Shown: positions 8,636-16,212, counted from the stretch's first letter. The stretch: DNA of 51,988 bases from Oscillospiraceae bacterium (GCA_017415165.1 JAFQIY010000063.1:1-51988); one strand, 5' to 3'. Notes: generated by a model from the letters alone, not told the origin. Translations and numbers: made by a program.

Positions 8636-9106
8636 ATGCAGTTGGATGTAGGAAAAATTTATGAGGGTAAGGTTACCGGTATTACAAAGTTCGGCGCATT
8701 TGTTGAGCTTGAACCGGGTACAACAGGAATGGTACATATCAGTGAGGTTGCGAATACTTTCGTAAACGAAATCAAGGACCACCTCACAGAGGGTCAGACA
8801 GTCAAGGTTAAGGTGCTGACAGTGGGCGATGACGGAAAAATCTCTCTGTCCATCAAGAAGGCTGTTGACAACCCGCCGCCACGCAAGGATTTCAAGAGAA
8901 ACAACAACGGCGGCAATGGCGGCAACGGAGGCGGCAGACGCTTTGACAAGGAAAATGCAAAGCCGCAGCAGGAAAAAGCTCCGATGACTCCTGAGGCTGC
9001 TTTTGAGGATATGCTCAACAAGTTCAAGCAGAGCTCCGATGAGCGTATGGGTGACCTGAAGAAGGTGCTTGACAACAAGCGCAGAAGTCCGTCGAGAAGA
9101 AAGTAA
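8636..9106 (+). CDS. yabR: S1-domain RNA-binding protein YabR
   Basis: Protein of 156 residues with one S1 RNA-binding domain (residues 1-75: GKIYEGKVTGITKFGAFVEL, GMVHISEVA, KVKVLTVGDDGKISLSIKKA), as in polynucleotide phosphorylase and YabR. The remainder is a low-complexity, Gly/Asn- and Arg/Lys-rich linker with NNNGGNGGNGGGRR and a basic C-terminal end, probably disordered and able to contact RNA non-specifically. The only nearby ribosome site (GAGAGG at 8615-8620) is 15 bases from the ATG, a rather long spacing. The partner gene divIC is 57 bases upstream and a terminator follows. Confidence 0.88.
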   Translation: MQLDVGKIYEGKVTGITKFGAFVELEPGTTGMVHISEVANTFVNEIKDHLTEGQTVKVKVLTVGDDGKISLSIKKAVDNPPPRKDFKRNNNGGNGGNGGGRRFDKENAKPQQEKAPMTPEAAFEDMLNKFKQSSDERMGDLKKVLDNKRRSPSRRK

Positions 9107-9127
9107 AATTTTTAAGAATAACATTAA

Positions 9128-9156
9128 GCCGTACCCCATTGGAGTACGGCTTTTTT
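9128..9156 (+). terminator. Terminator after yabR
   Basis: GCCGTAC (9128-9134) pairs with GTACGGC (9144-9150), followed by six T. It closes the divIC-yabR unit. Confidence 0.92.
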
Positions 9157-9169
9157 ACAGGTGATTTTA

Positions 9170-9535
9170 ATGGACGAAAACAAAGAAAATGATATGCTTA
9201 TGATGCAGCTTCCCGATTATGAGGAGGAGTTTCCGCCCTTTGCCGAGGCTGAACCGCAGGAAATTTCCTTTGTGGTAAACAAAGAGGAAATCTACAGGCG
9301 CAACAGAATTATTGCTGCTGAAGAACAAGCAAAAAGCCTGATTGAAGCTGAACAGCAAAAGGCTGAAAAGAAGGACAGGTTTGAAGAAATCTTCAAGGAA
9401 GCCAAATCAGAGGTTGATAAGAAAGAAAAGAAAGACAGGATTATCACAACAGCAACAGTGGCGTTCTGCATAGTTACGTTTGCGGTTCTGATATCGCTGC
9501 TGATTGTTAATCCGCTTTACAGAGGATACTGGTAA
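9170..9535 (+). CDS. Small single-pass membrane protein of unknown function
   Basis: I do not recognise this 121-residue protein. The first 85 residues are acidic and then charged, with a likely coiled coil (about 40-85, rich in Glu, Lys and Gln). One membrane helix follows near the C terminus (IITTATVAFCIVTFAVLISLLIV) with a short YRGYW tail, giving an N-in orientation by the positive-inside rule. The ATG at 9170 has AGGTGA 6 bases upstream; a GTG at 9161 is part of that ribosome site. It starts 13 bases after the yabR terminator and ends 2 bases from the convergent gpr stop, with no terminator between. Confidence 0.7.
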   Translation: MDENKENDMLMMQLPDYEEEFPPFAEAEPQEISFVVNKEEIYRRNRIIAAEEQAKSLIEAEQQKAEKKDRFEEIFKEAKSEVDKKEKKDRIITTATVAFCIVTFAVLISLLIVNPLYRGYW

Positions 9536-9537
9536 TG

Positions 9538-10395
9538 CTACGACAGCGCCGTGATATCCTCAATGGAAAGCATAGGCTGGACAGCCTTGTTGATTGAGTA
9601 GGCTATAAGCCGTGCCGAGCGCTCAATAAGCTTGTCAACGTCACGGGGCGTAACCATCATATTGGGCAGATGCTTGTCTGGCGGATTGCCTGTGACGTTT
9701 TCCACGATTGTATGCATATCAACAACCGTCGGCACGCCGATTGCGATTACAGGTATTCCGAGGGTGGTTTCTGACAGCTCCTTGCGGCGGTTCTGCACGC
9801 CTGAACCGGGGGAAATTCCTGTGTCGGTAAGCTGAATTGTTGTACCGAGACGTGACACGTCAGAGCAGGCAAGCGCATCAATTACAATTACACAGTCGGG
9901 CTTGATTTCGCAGCAAAGTGTGCGGACGATTTCCGCAACCTCAATGCCCGTCTGTCCAAGCACACCGGGGGCAATTGCGGAAACACGGTTCAATTTAAGC
10001 AGGTCGTTTCCCGCAGGAAGTACGTCGTGCAGATGACGGGTTGCGATAATCTGCGAAACTACAAGCGGACCGAGTGCGTCAGGGGTGATATCCGAGTTGC
10101 CAAGACCAACAACAAGGGCAGTTTTGCTGTCAGCACCCTTGAGCGAAATGATTTCAGCGGCAATGTTTGCAACCTGCTCGTCAAAATCATCGGGGCTTGC
10201 TGAAAGGCGGTCGGTTTCCACGGTAATATAGCGTCCCTTGTTTTTGCCTATGCGGAGTCCGGCTATTGCGTCGGCAACGATGATTTCTGTTATGGAGCAG
10301 GCAGAGCTTTTCCTCAGCTTGCGGCGGATGCCTTTCGGCAGGCTTTTTGCATCCTCGTCTACCATTTCAATGGCAAGGTCGGTACGAATTGACAT
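9538..10395 (-). CDS. gpr: Germination protease GPR
   Basis: Endopeptidase that degrades the small acid-soluble spore proteins at germination; made as a zymogen in the forespore and self-cleaved. The 285-residue sequence has the family start SIRTDLAIEM, the core VVGLGNSDITPDALGPLVV, and the acidic-rich DCVIVIDALACSDVSRLGTTIQLTDTGI region. The N terminus is short: RTDLA begins at residue 4, whereas Bacillus enzymes carry a longer propeptide. The ATG is fixed because an in-frame TAA lies one codon further upstream. A strong AAGGAGGA is present, but about 30 bases from the ATG with a perfect hairpin between (see separate entry). It is divergent from rpsT, the same neighbourhood as in other clostridia. 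Confidence 0.94.
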   Translation of the reverse strand: MSIRTDLAIEMVDEDAKSLPKGIRRKLRKSSACSITEIIVADAIAGLRIGKNKGRYITVETDRLSASPDDFDEQVANIAAEIISLKGADSKTALVVGLGNSDITPDALGPLVVSQIIATRHLHDVLPAGNDLLKLNRVSAIAPGVLGQTGIEVAEIVRTLCCEIKPDCVIVIDALACSDVSRLGTTIQLTDTGISPGSGVQNRRKELSETTLGIPVIAIGVPTVVDMHTIVENVTGNPPDKHLPNMMVTPRDVDKLIERSARLIAYSINKAVQPMLSIEDITALS

Positions 10396-10404
10396 AGTTT
10401 AATT

Positions 10405-10433
10405 CACGCTTCGTCAGAAGCGTGTCCTCCTTT
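10405..10433 (-). promoter_or_regulatory. gpr ribosome-binding site separated from its ATG by a hairpin
   Basis: On the minus strand AAAGGAGGA (10425-10433) is followed at once by an 8-bp stem, CACGCTTC-tgac-GAAGCGTG (10405-10424), then nine A/T-rich bases and the ATG at 10395. Read linearly, the ribosome site is about 30 bases away. With the stem folded it is about 10 bases away, an ideal distance. Confidence 0.7.
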
Positions 10434-10626
10434 CGATGTTTTGTGGTCTTGAAGCTCCACGCAGTGAGCTTTGCAAAATTTTGGCAATCCAACTTGTTGG
10501 ATTTTTAGTCCGAAAAACAAAACTCGGGTCTGAAAATTTATTTTCAGACTACATTCCTTTCAGAAATTTTCGGCAAAGTGCCCAAAAAATACAACAAAAA
10601 TTTTCGCTGTTTTTTGAAGTTGCCTA
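10434..10626. other. Intergenic stretch with several small hairpins
   Basis: No convincing gene is present. Short perfect stems are seen: AGCTC/GAGCT (10453-10470), ATCCAA/TTGGAT followed by TTTT (10487-10506), and GTCTGAAAA/TTTTCAGAC (10528-10549). They could be remnants of a dispersed palindromic repeat or weak terminators. A 64-codon open frame here has no ribosome site. Confidence 0.4.
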
Positions 10627-10655
10627 TTGAAAAAGACTGCGAAAAATGTTAATAT
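10627..10655 (+). promoter_or_regulatory. rpsT: Promoter for the rpsT leader
   Basis: TTGAAA (10627-10632), 17-base spacer, TAATAT (10650-10655). Transcription from here would begin near 10662, about 187 bases before the rpsT start codon. Confidence 0.6.
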
Positions 10656-10661
10656 TATATT

Positions 10662-10848
10662 TAGGCTTTTGCAGGTAACTGTATGCGGTTAAGGCAGTCG
10701 TGCTGTCAAATCCTTAACGGTACCTGATAACTACAAGGTGGGTCATTACACCTCCGATAGGACATTCCGTGTCACGTCCTGCGATGGTTATGCCGATTTT
10801 ATGTTATTATGACCGTAAAAAATCAAATTATTTAAGGAGAGTATCACT
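10662..10848 (+). promoter_or_regulatory. Long structured 5' leader of rpsT
   Basis: The leader folds into several nested stems. CAGGTA (10672-10677) pairs with TACCTG (10721-10726), enclosing GTTAAGG (10688-10694) with CCTTAAC (10712-10718). AGGTG (10736-10740) pairs with CACCT (10749-10753), and AGGAC (10759-10763) with GTCCT (10776-10780). It ends with TTTAAGGAGAG before the ATG. Several ribosomal protein operons are self-controlled through such leaders, so autogenous control by S20 is a reasonable inference; I do not recognise a named motif. Confidence 0.6.
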
Positions 10849-11112
10849 ATGCCAAATATTAAATCCGCTAAGAAGAGAGTAAAGGTTATCGCTACTAAGA
10901 CAATGCAGAACAAGGCTAGAAAGTCCAACCTCAAGACTGTTCTCAAGAACGCTGACCTCGCTTGCGCTAACAAGGCTGACAATTCCGAAGAAGCTATCCG
11001 TCTTGCTATGAAGAAGGTTGACCAGGCTGCTGCTAAGAACCTCATTCACAAGAACGCTGCTGCAAGAAAGAAGTCCCAGCTTGCTAAGAAGCTCAACGCT
11101 GCTAAGGCTTAA
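10849..11112 (+). CDS. rpsT: 30S ribosomal protein S20
   Basis: Primary-binding protein of the small ribosomal subunit that contacts 16S rRNA helices at the base of the body. The 87-residue, very basic protein shows the S20 signature MPNIKSAKKRVK, KARKSNLKTVLKNAD and IHKNAAARKKSQLAKKLNA, and should be almost entirely helical. The ATG follows AAGGAGAG. Codon use is strongly biased, as expected for a highly expressed gene. It has its own structured leader and terminator, so it is a one-gene unit. Confidence 0.97.
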   Translation: MPNIKSAKKRVKVIATKTMQNKARKSNLKTVLKNADLACANKADNSEEAIRLAMKKVDQAAAKNLIHKNAAARKKSQLAKKLNAAKA

Positions 11113-11127
11113 TCGATTTGATATTAT

Positions 11128-11162
11128 GGCTGTCAGGGGGAAACCTCAGGCAGCCTTTTTAT
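11128..11162 (+). terminator. Terminator after rpsT
   Basis: GGCTG (11128-11132) pairs with CAGCC (11151-11155), extended by inner AGG/CCT pairing, followed by TTTTTATTTTTT. Confidence 0.88.
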
Positions 11163-11174
11163 TTTTTATTGGTA

Positions 11175-11203
11175 TTGTAATTTTGTGCGGAATATGTTAT
11201 AAT
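11175..11203 (+). promoter_or_regulatory. Promoter for the solute-binding lipoprotein gene
   Basis: TTGTAA (11175-11180), 17-base spacer, TGT-TATAAT extended -10 (11198-11203). The -10 box overlaps an upstream in-frame ATG at 11202, which rules that ATG out as the start. Confidence 0.8.
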
Positions 11204-11234
11204 GAAAGGTAGATTGTTAACGGAGGATTTCGTT

Positions 11235-12191
11235 TTGTATAGATTGCTAAAATGTACTTTTGCGGCGGCAATTGCAGCTGTTATGCTGTGCGGCTGTACC
11301 GAGGTTACCGAGGAAACTCCTGTGCAGATTACCGAATCTACGGCTCCGATTGAAATGCCGTATCCCGTTAAAGTCGGCTCGCTTACCTTTGAACAGGCAC
11401 CCGAATCGGTAGGTGTTCTCTCTCCTGCGATTACGGAGATTATCTGTGAGCTTGGCTATGGCGATAAAATCATCGGCAGGAGCAGCTACTGTGATTACCC
11501 CGAAAGTGTAAAAATTAAAAATGAACTCGGCTCAGCGGCTAACCCTGATGTTGACGCAATAATTGATGCAGCACCTGAACTGCTCATTTCAATGAGTCCT
11601 ATCGCTAAGAAGGATATCACTGTAATTGAAGCGGCAGGAACAAGGGTATGGATTATTACTCCGCCTGAGTCAGCGGAGGAGCTTTACACCTGCTACAACA
11701 ATATTTCAGCGGTTTTCGGCGGCAGCATTGATTGTGAAACGGCTGCTAAACAGGCTCTCAACCCGCTTAAAACAGCGCTTGACGAGGCGGACGGCGTACT
11801 CGGAAGCTTTGTTTATATTATGTCACCCGATTTAGCGGTTGCGTCAGATAAAACTTTTGCGGGAAATTTTCTTTCTGCTTTCGGTGAAAATCTTGCAGGA
11901 GAAAACGATGAGCTTTCCCTTACCACGGAAAAGCTTCTGGAGCTTGACCCTGACTGGCTTATTCTGCCCGATTATATAAGCAAGTATGAGCTTTCGGAGG
12001 AAACTGCGGAGCTTTCTGCGGTTAAAAACGGGAAAATCATCTACCTGAGCGAGGACGTGATGGCGAGAATTGAACGTCCCACTTCAAGGCTTGAAACGGC
12101 TGTTTACGACATACTTGAACAGATTGAGGACATTGAAAACGGTGAAATTGCCGTGGAAACCGAGGCAGCTTCCGAGGAGGACGGTGAATAA
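11235..12191 (+). CDS. Solute-binding lipoprotein of the BtuF/FepB type
   Basis: Extracellular receptor subunit for a metal-chelate, siderophore or cobalamin ABC importer. The 318-residue precursor has a lipoprotein signal ending AVMLCGC. The body has the helical-backbone fold's marks: PESVGVLSPAITEIICELGYGDKIIGRSSYCDYPESV, DAIIDAAPELLISMSP, and a C-terminal LLELDPDWLILPDY. The start is the TTG at 11235, 8 bases after GGAGG; the ATG at 11202 sits in the -10 box. No permease or ATPase gene for it is in the window, so its ligand cannot be deduced. The last 15 residues are acidic. Confidence 0.85.
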   Translation: MYRLLKCTFAAAIAAVMLCGCTEVTEETPVQITESTAPIEMPYPVKVGSLTFEQAPESVGVLSPAITEIICELGYGDKIIGRSSYCDYPESVKIKNELGSAANPDVDAIIDAAPELLISMSPIAKKDITVIEAAGTRVWIITPPESAEELYTCYNNISAVFGGSIDCETAAKQALNPLKTALDEADGVLGSFVYIMSPDLAVASDKTFAGNFLSAFGENLAGENDELSLTTEKLLELDPDWLILPDYISKYELSEETAELSAVKNGKIIYLSEDVMARIERPTSRLETAVYDILEQIEDIENGEIAVETEAASEEDGE

Positions 12192-12258
12192 CTGCCGAAA
12201 TGAAGCGAAAATCAACTGCAATATAGGGATTTTCCTTATGTTTACGGCATTTTCGCTA

Positions 12259-12287
12259 TTGACAATGGATAAAATATACTATATAAT
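12259..12287 (+). promoter_or_regulatory. Promoter for greA-lysS
   Basis: Consensus TTGACA (12259-12264), 17-base spacer, TATAAT (12282-12287), 35 bases before the greA start. Confidence 0.85.
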
Positions 12288-12321
12288 AAGATTTTAGAAT
12301 GTACGAAAGGATTGGATTAAA

Positions 12322-12798
12322 ATGGCTGCAAAAAAGATCAGAATGTCTGCTGAAGGTCTGAAAAAACTGGAGGCTGAGCTTGATTATCTCATTACCGTAA
12401 GACGTGCGGAGGTTGCACAGAAGCTTAAAGAAGCAAGAGCTTTCGGTGACCTTTCCGAAAACGCTGAATACGATGAAGCTAAGAACGAACAGGGTATCCT
12501 TGAAGCTAAAATTCAGGAAATGGAACTGACTATCGCTAACGCTGTTGTTGTGGACGAGTCTGAGCTCTCAAACGATGAGGTCGGTGTTGGTTCGATTATT
12601 AAGCTTAAAGACCTTGAACTTGACGAGGTTATGGAGCTTCAGATTGTTGGTTCTACAGAGGCTGACCCTGAAAATGATAAGATTTCCGAGGACTCACCTA
12701 TCGGTATTGCTGTACTCAAAAAGAAAGTCGGCGATGTTGTTGAGGTTGAAGCGCCTATCGGTATCATCAAGATGGAAATTCTTGAAATCAGAATATAA
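12322..12798 (+). CDS. greA: Transcription elongation factor GreA
   Basis: Binds stalled RNA polymerase through the secondary channel and stimulates cleavage of the backtracked RNA 3' end. The 158-residue protein has the N-terminal coiled coil (residues 8-75) with the conserved tip region ARAFGDLSENAEYDEAKNEQ, including the acidic pair that positions magnesium. The C-terminal FKBP-like domain ends with ISEDSPIGIAVLKKKVGDVVEVEAPIGIIKMEILEI. The ATG follows AAAGGATTGG. lysS starts 35 bases downstream with no terminator, the usual greA-lysS pair. Confidence 0.96.
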   Translation: MAAKKIRMSAEGLKKLEAELDYLITVRRAEVAQKLKEARAFGDLSENAEYDEAKNEQGILEAKIQEMELTIANAVVVDESELSNDEVGVGSIIKLKDLELDEVMELQIVGSTEADPENDKISEDSPIGIAVLKKKVGDVVEVEAPIGIIKMEILEIRI

Positions 12799-12832
12799 AT
12801 ACTACACATAAATCGAAAGGATTGTTAAAGAG

Positions 12833-14410
12833 ATGTCCGAAGAAATCCAGAACACTGCTGTTCCAGAGGAGGAACAGGCTGAACAGGATGTTCATATCCT
12901 GAAGAAAATCCGTATTGAAAAGCTTGACGAAATGAAGGAGAACGGCAAGAACCCGTTCGAAATCACAAAGTTTGACGTTACTATCTGCAACGCTGAGCTT
13001 CGTAAGGCTTACGAGGAATCCGAGGCCAAGGCTATTGCTGAGGCTGGCGGCGACGACGAAAAGCTCAAGGAGCTTCTTGAAGCTGCTAAAATCAATGTTA
13101 AAATCGCAGGACGTGTTATGTCCTGGAGAGATATGGGTAAGGCTAACTTCATCGACGTTCGTGACGGCAGCGACCGTATGCAGGTTTATGTAAGAATGAA
13201 CGATATCGGTGCTGACGACTTCGCTGAGTTCAAGAAGTGGGATATCGGCGATATCGTTGGTGTTGAAGGCTTTGTTTTCCGTACAAGAAAGGGCGAGATT
13301 TCCGTCCACGCACAGAAAATCACTCTGCTTTCCAAGTCCCTTCTCCCTCTCCCTGAAAAGTGGCACGGTCTCAAGGACCAGGATATGCGTTACCGTCAGA
13401 GATACGTTGACCTTATCGTTAACCCTGACGTTGCTGACACATTCAGAAAGCGTTCCAAGATTATTTCCACAATCAGACGCTTCCTTGATGAGCAGAACTT
13501 CATCGAGGTTGAAACACCGATGCTTGTTGCAAACGCAGGCGGTGCTTCCGCAAGACCTTTTGAAACACATTACAATGCTCTCAACGAGGACGTAAGACTC
13601 CGTATTTCCCTTGAACTCTACCTGAAGCGTCTTATCGTAGGCGGTCTCGAAAGAGTTTACGAAATCGGTCGTGTATTCAGAAACGAAGGCGTTGACACAC
13701 GTCACAACCCTGAGTTTACACTTATGGAGCTTTATCAGGCTTATACCGACTACTTCGGTATGATGGATTTGACTGAGAATATGTTCCGTCACCTTGCTAC
13801 AGAGGTCTGCGGCACAACTACAATTCCTTACGGCGAGCATATGATTGACCTTGGCAAGCCTTTTGAGCGCCTTACTATGATTGAAGCTGTAAAGAAGTAT
13901 TCAGGTGTTGATTTTGCTGAGGTTAAGGATACAGCTGAGGCTAAGAAACTTGCTAAGGAGCATCACATTGAATTCGAGGACAGACACGAGCGCGGCGACA
14001 TTCTCAACCTGTTCTTCGAGGAATTCGTTGAAAAGCACCTTATCCAGCCTACATTCATTATGGACCACCCTGTTGAGATTTCTCCGCTTACTAAGAGAAA
14101 GCCTGAAAATCCTGACTACGTTGAACGCTTCGAGCTGTTCATCAACGGCTGGGAAATGTGTAACGCTTACTCCGAGCTTAACGACCCTATCGACCAGAGA
14201 GAGCGTTTCATTGCTCAGGAAGAGCTTCTCAAGAAGGGTGACGAAGAAGCCAACAGAATTGACGAGGACTTCCTCCGTGCACTTGAAATCGGTATGCCTC
14301 CGACGGGCGGTATCGGTTACGGCATCGACAGACTTGTTATGCTGCTGACAAATTCACCTGCAATCAGAGATGTATTGCTGTTTCCGACTATGAAAAGTCT
14401 TGATGTATAA
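12833..14410 (+). CDS. lysS: Lysyl-tRNA synthetase, class II
   Basis: Charges tRNA-Lys with lysine using ATP. The 525-residue protein has an N-terminal OB-fold anticodon-binding domain (about 70-170, VKIAGRVMSWRDMGKANFIDVRDGSDRMQVYV). The class II catalytic core shows motif 2 (YEIGRVFRNEGVDTRHNPEFTLMELYQAY) and motif 3 (PPTGGIGYGIDRLVMLL). The first 30 residues are an acidic extension. Codon use is strongly biased, fitting high expression. It shares the greA promoter, and a GC-rich hairpin follows at 14434. Confidence 0.97.
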   Translation: MSEEIQNTAVPEEEQAEQDVHILKKIRIEKLDEMKENGKNPFEITKFDVTICNAELRKAYEESEAKAIAEAGGDDEKLKELLEAAKINVKIAGRVMSWRDMGKANFIDVRDGSDRMQVYVRMNDIGADDFAEFKKWDIGDIVGVEGFVFRTRKGEISVHAQKITLLSKSLLPLPEKWHGLKDQDMRYRQRYVDLIVNPDVADTFRKRSKIISTIRRFLDEQNFIEVETPMLVANAGGASARPFETHYNALNEDVRLRISLELYLKRLIVGGLERVYEIGRVFRNEGVDTRHNPEFTLMELYQAYTDYFGMMDLTENMFRHLATEVCGTTTIPYGEHMIDLGKPFERLTMIEAVKKYSGVDFAEVKDTAEAKKLAKEHHIEFEDRHERGDILNLFFEEFVEKHLIQPTFIMDHPVEISPLTKRKPENPDYVERFELFINGWEMCNAYSELNDPIDQRERFIAQEELLKKGDEEANRIDEDFLRALEIGMPPTGGIGYGIDRLVMLLTNSPAIRDVLLFPTMKSLDV

Positions 14411-14433
14411 AAATATTGGGGTAAAATAAACGG

Positions 14434-14462
14434 GGACGGTTCACCAGTCGGTGTAACCGTCC
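14434..14462 (+). terminator. Strong hairpin after lysS
   Basis: GGACGGTT-CACC pairs with GGTG-AACCGTCC around AGTC with one bulged T. The tail is GTGTTGTAT rather than a clean T-run, so termination may be partial and the next gene may receive read-through. Confidence 0.65.
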
Positions 14463-14496
14463 GTGTTGTATATTGTATCGAAAGGAATTTACTTCA

Positions 14497-15450
14497 ATGG
14501 CTGAAAATGAAAAGAATGGGCAGGCTGAGTCTGCTGAAAATAACGAGAAGAAAAAGGGCAAATCTTTTTTGCAGACCTACCGTGAGGTGAACGAGAAAGC
14601 CCGTGCTGAGGAGCTGAAACGAGAAAGCGAGGCTGAGGCGGCAAGAGCTGAGCGTGAGCGTCAGGCAAGGGCATCCTACGCCGAAAAGCTCCGTCAGGAA
14701 AAACTGGAGCTGATGAAGCTGAAGCAGGGCATCATCTCCGAGGAGGACATTCCAAAGGAAGTTGTTGTTCAGAAAGAATACTCCATATGGGAGAAAATCA
14801 GCAATTTCTTTTACCACAACAAGGTTTACATAATTGCGGCGGCGGCTATCGCGGCTATTGCGATTTTCCTGATTTATGACCTTGTGACAACTGTAAAGCC
14901 TGATGTTGCGGTGCTGTTTATTGCGGACGACTCACAGGTTCAGTTCCTTACCGAGGATATGGAGGATTTGCTTGCCAAGTATGCGCAGGACTACAACGGT
15001 GACGGCAAAATCAAAATTCGTGTAAGCTACACACCTGCTTCTCCCGATTTGGAGGAAATGTCATCAATGTATTACCACGGCGGCGACCAGGTAAAGCTTT
15101 CCGCTGAATTTATGGGCAGCGACACCATTATGGTAATCGGTGACAAAACTTCCTGCGAGGTTGTTGGCATTACAGCAGGCGACGGCGTTTTTGCTGACCT
15201 GAACGAATATTTCCCCAATGATGAGAATGTTATGGAAATGGGCTATATGCTCAACGGCACAAGCTTCAAGAAGGACATTGGCTATGAAGGACTGTCCGAC
15301 GAGCTGTGGGTAAGCTTCAGATATCCTTTTACAGCAGGTCTTGGCGGCAGCGGCAGAATTAAAGAAAATTTTGACAATGCAATTGACCTTTGGACAAATT
15401 ATGTTAACGGCAATATGATTGACCCTGACGCAGTAAGCTACAGGAAATAA
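14497..15450 (+). CDS. Single-pass membrane protein with extracellular domain, unknown function
   Basis: I do not recognise this 317-residue protein. The first 90 residues are highly charged with Glu/Arg/Lys heptad-like stretches (about 20-80), a probable cytosolic coiled coil. A single membrane helix follows (near 110-132, IIAAAAIAAIAIFLIYDLV). The remaining 185 residues are a mixed alpha/beta domain that should lie outside; DYNGDGKIKIRVSY looks like a calcium-type DxNxDG loop. The start is the ATG at 14497 behind AAAGGAA; the earlier TTG lacks a ribosome site. It is 11 bases from the next membrane gene and probably forms an operon with it. Confidence 0.75.
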   Translation: MAENEKNGQAESAENNEKKKGKSFLQTYREVNEKARAEELKRESEAEAARAERERQARASYAEKLRQEKLELMKLKQGIISEEDIPKEVVVQKEYSIWEKISNFFYHNKVYIIAAAAIAAIAIFLIYDLVTTVKPDVAVLFIADDSQVQFLTEDMEDLLAKYAQDYNGDGKIKIRVSYTPASPDLEEMSSMYYHGGDQVKLSAEFMGSDTIMVIGDKTSCEVVGITAGDGVFADLNEYFPNDENVMEMGYMLNGTSFKKDIGYEGLSDELWVSFRYPFTAGLGGSGRIKENFDNAIDLWTNYVNGNMIDPDAVSYRK

Positions 15451-15461
15451 GGAGAGATATT

Positions 15462-15980
15462 ATGGCAAAGTTCCGCTTTACAATGGACATTGAAGCAAAG
15501 GATATCCCGAATCTTGATGACGCTCACAAGCGTGACTGTGCTGATATCCTGACTTCAATCATCAATCGCACATTCAAGCACACGCTGATTTTTTCACTTG
15601 TAGTGATTGCATTTTTCGCACTGTATCTGATGTTTGATTTAGTATACTGTATGCGTATGAATGAAAGACTTCCTCAGCTTCCGTTTGCACTGCCGTTTTT
15701 GTGCGGTGCAGCTTTTTTCACTGAGTTTGTTGCGGGGACTATGAACAGACCTGCAATTATCATTGTTGTGTTGTTATGCTGCGGACTGATATTGGTTTCG
15801 CTGAGCAGTATGCCGTGTGTATGGATTATTCCTGCGGCTTTGTATGTAATAGTTTTAAATCTCAGAATGCTTACGCTTTTTCCTGTTTACAAGGCGATTT
15901 CCGCCGAGCCCGGATACCCTGAATTCACTCCGCTTCCTACAAAAGAGGAAGTTGCTGCAAATAAAAAGAATGACATATAA
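15462..15980 (+). CDS. Polytopic membrane protein of unknown function
   Basis: The 172-residue protein has four predicted membrane helices (about 44-66, 77-92, 96-113 and 117-140), with charged cytosolic ends at both termini. I see no known domain. The ATG follows GGAGAGATATT, and the gene starts 11 bases after the preceding membrane protein, so the two are probably translated together. A terminator hairpin follows directly at 15987. Confidence 0.75.
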   Translation: MAKFRFTMDIEAKDIPNLDDAHKRDCADILTSIINRTFKHTLIFSLVVIAFFALYLMFDLVYCMRMNERLPQLPFALPFLCGAAFFTEFVAGTMNRPAIIIVVLLCCGLILVSLSSMPCVWIIPAALYVIVLNLRMLTLFPVYKAISAEPGYPEFTPLPTKEEVAANKKNDI

Positions 15981-15986
15981 AGCAAA

Positions 15987-16012
15987 ACCGTACCAAAGGA
16001 AATTGGTACGGT
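15987..16012. terminator. Terminator hairpin, left copy of a duplicated terminator
   Basis: ACCGTACCAA (15987-15996) pairs with TTGGTACGGT (16003-16012) around AGGAAA. The normal T-run is missing here because the repeat element begins at 16013. The same hairpin with its T-run occurs again at 16187-16212. Confidence 0.85.
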
Positions 16013-16185
16013 GAGCCTGTCGATAAAGTCGACAGGCTAATGAAAAATGAATAGAGAATAATGAATAGTGAATAGTTAAGGTGTCCGCTTTGCGGACATT
16101 TTTAATATTATTGCCGAAGGCAATTCCTTAATTATTCATTATTCAATATTCACTATTCATTGTCGAAAAATTTTTTCGACAAACT
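16013..16185. mobile_element. 173-bp non-coding inverted element, heptamer family A (complete copy)
   Basis: It begins with a 10-bp stem hairpin AGCCTGTCGA/TCGACAGGCT and ends with TGTCGAAAAA/TTTTTCGACA. Between them lie inverted arms of degenerate heptamers. The left arm (16049-16076) reads GAATAGA, GAATAAT, GAATAGT, GAATAGT, then TAAGG. The right arm is CCTTA followed by four inverted units. The core has two hairpins: TGTCCGC/GCGGACA followed by TTTTT, and TTGCC/GGCAA. It is flanked by a 27-bp direct repeat (15986-16012 and 16186-16212) that contains a whole terminator. A partial second copy is at 51847. Confidence 0.85.
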
Positions 16186-16186
16186 A

Positions 16187-16212
16187 ACCGTACCAAAGGA
16201 AATTGGTACGGT
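16187..16212. terminator. Terminator hairpin, right copy of a duplicated terminator
   Basis: Identical to the hairpin at 15987-16012 and followed on the plus strand by TATCTTTTTTT. It overlaps the stop codon of the minus-strand gene by one base and can act for both convergent genes. Confidence 0.85.

Noticed and set aside
10436-10630. 64-codon plus-strand open frame between gpr and rpsT
   Set aside because: No ribosome site and no recognisable domain; the stretch is a set of small hairpins.
11202-11204. ATG as start of the solute-binding lipoprotein
   Set aside because: The ATG overlaps the -10 box of a good promoter and lacks a ribosome site; the TTG at 11235 is 8 bases after GGAGG and directly precedes the signal peptide.
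12788-13840. 350-codon minus-strand open frame opposite lysS
   Set aside because: Antisense shadow of lysS with no ribosome site or recognisable domain.
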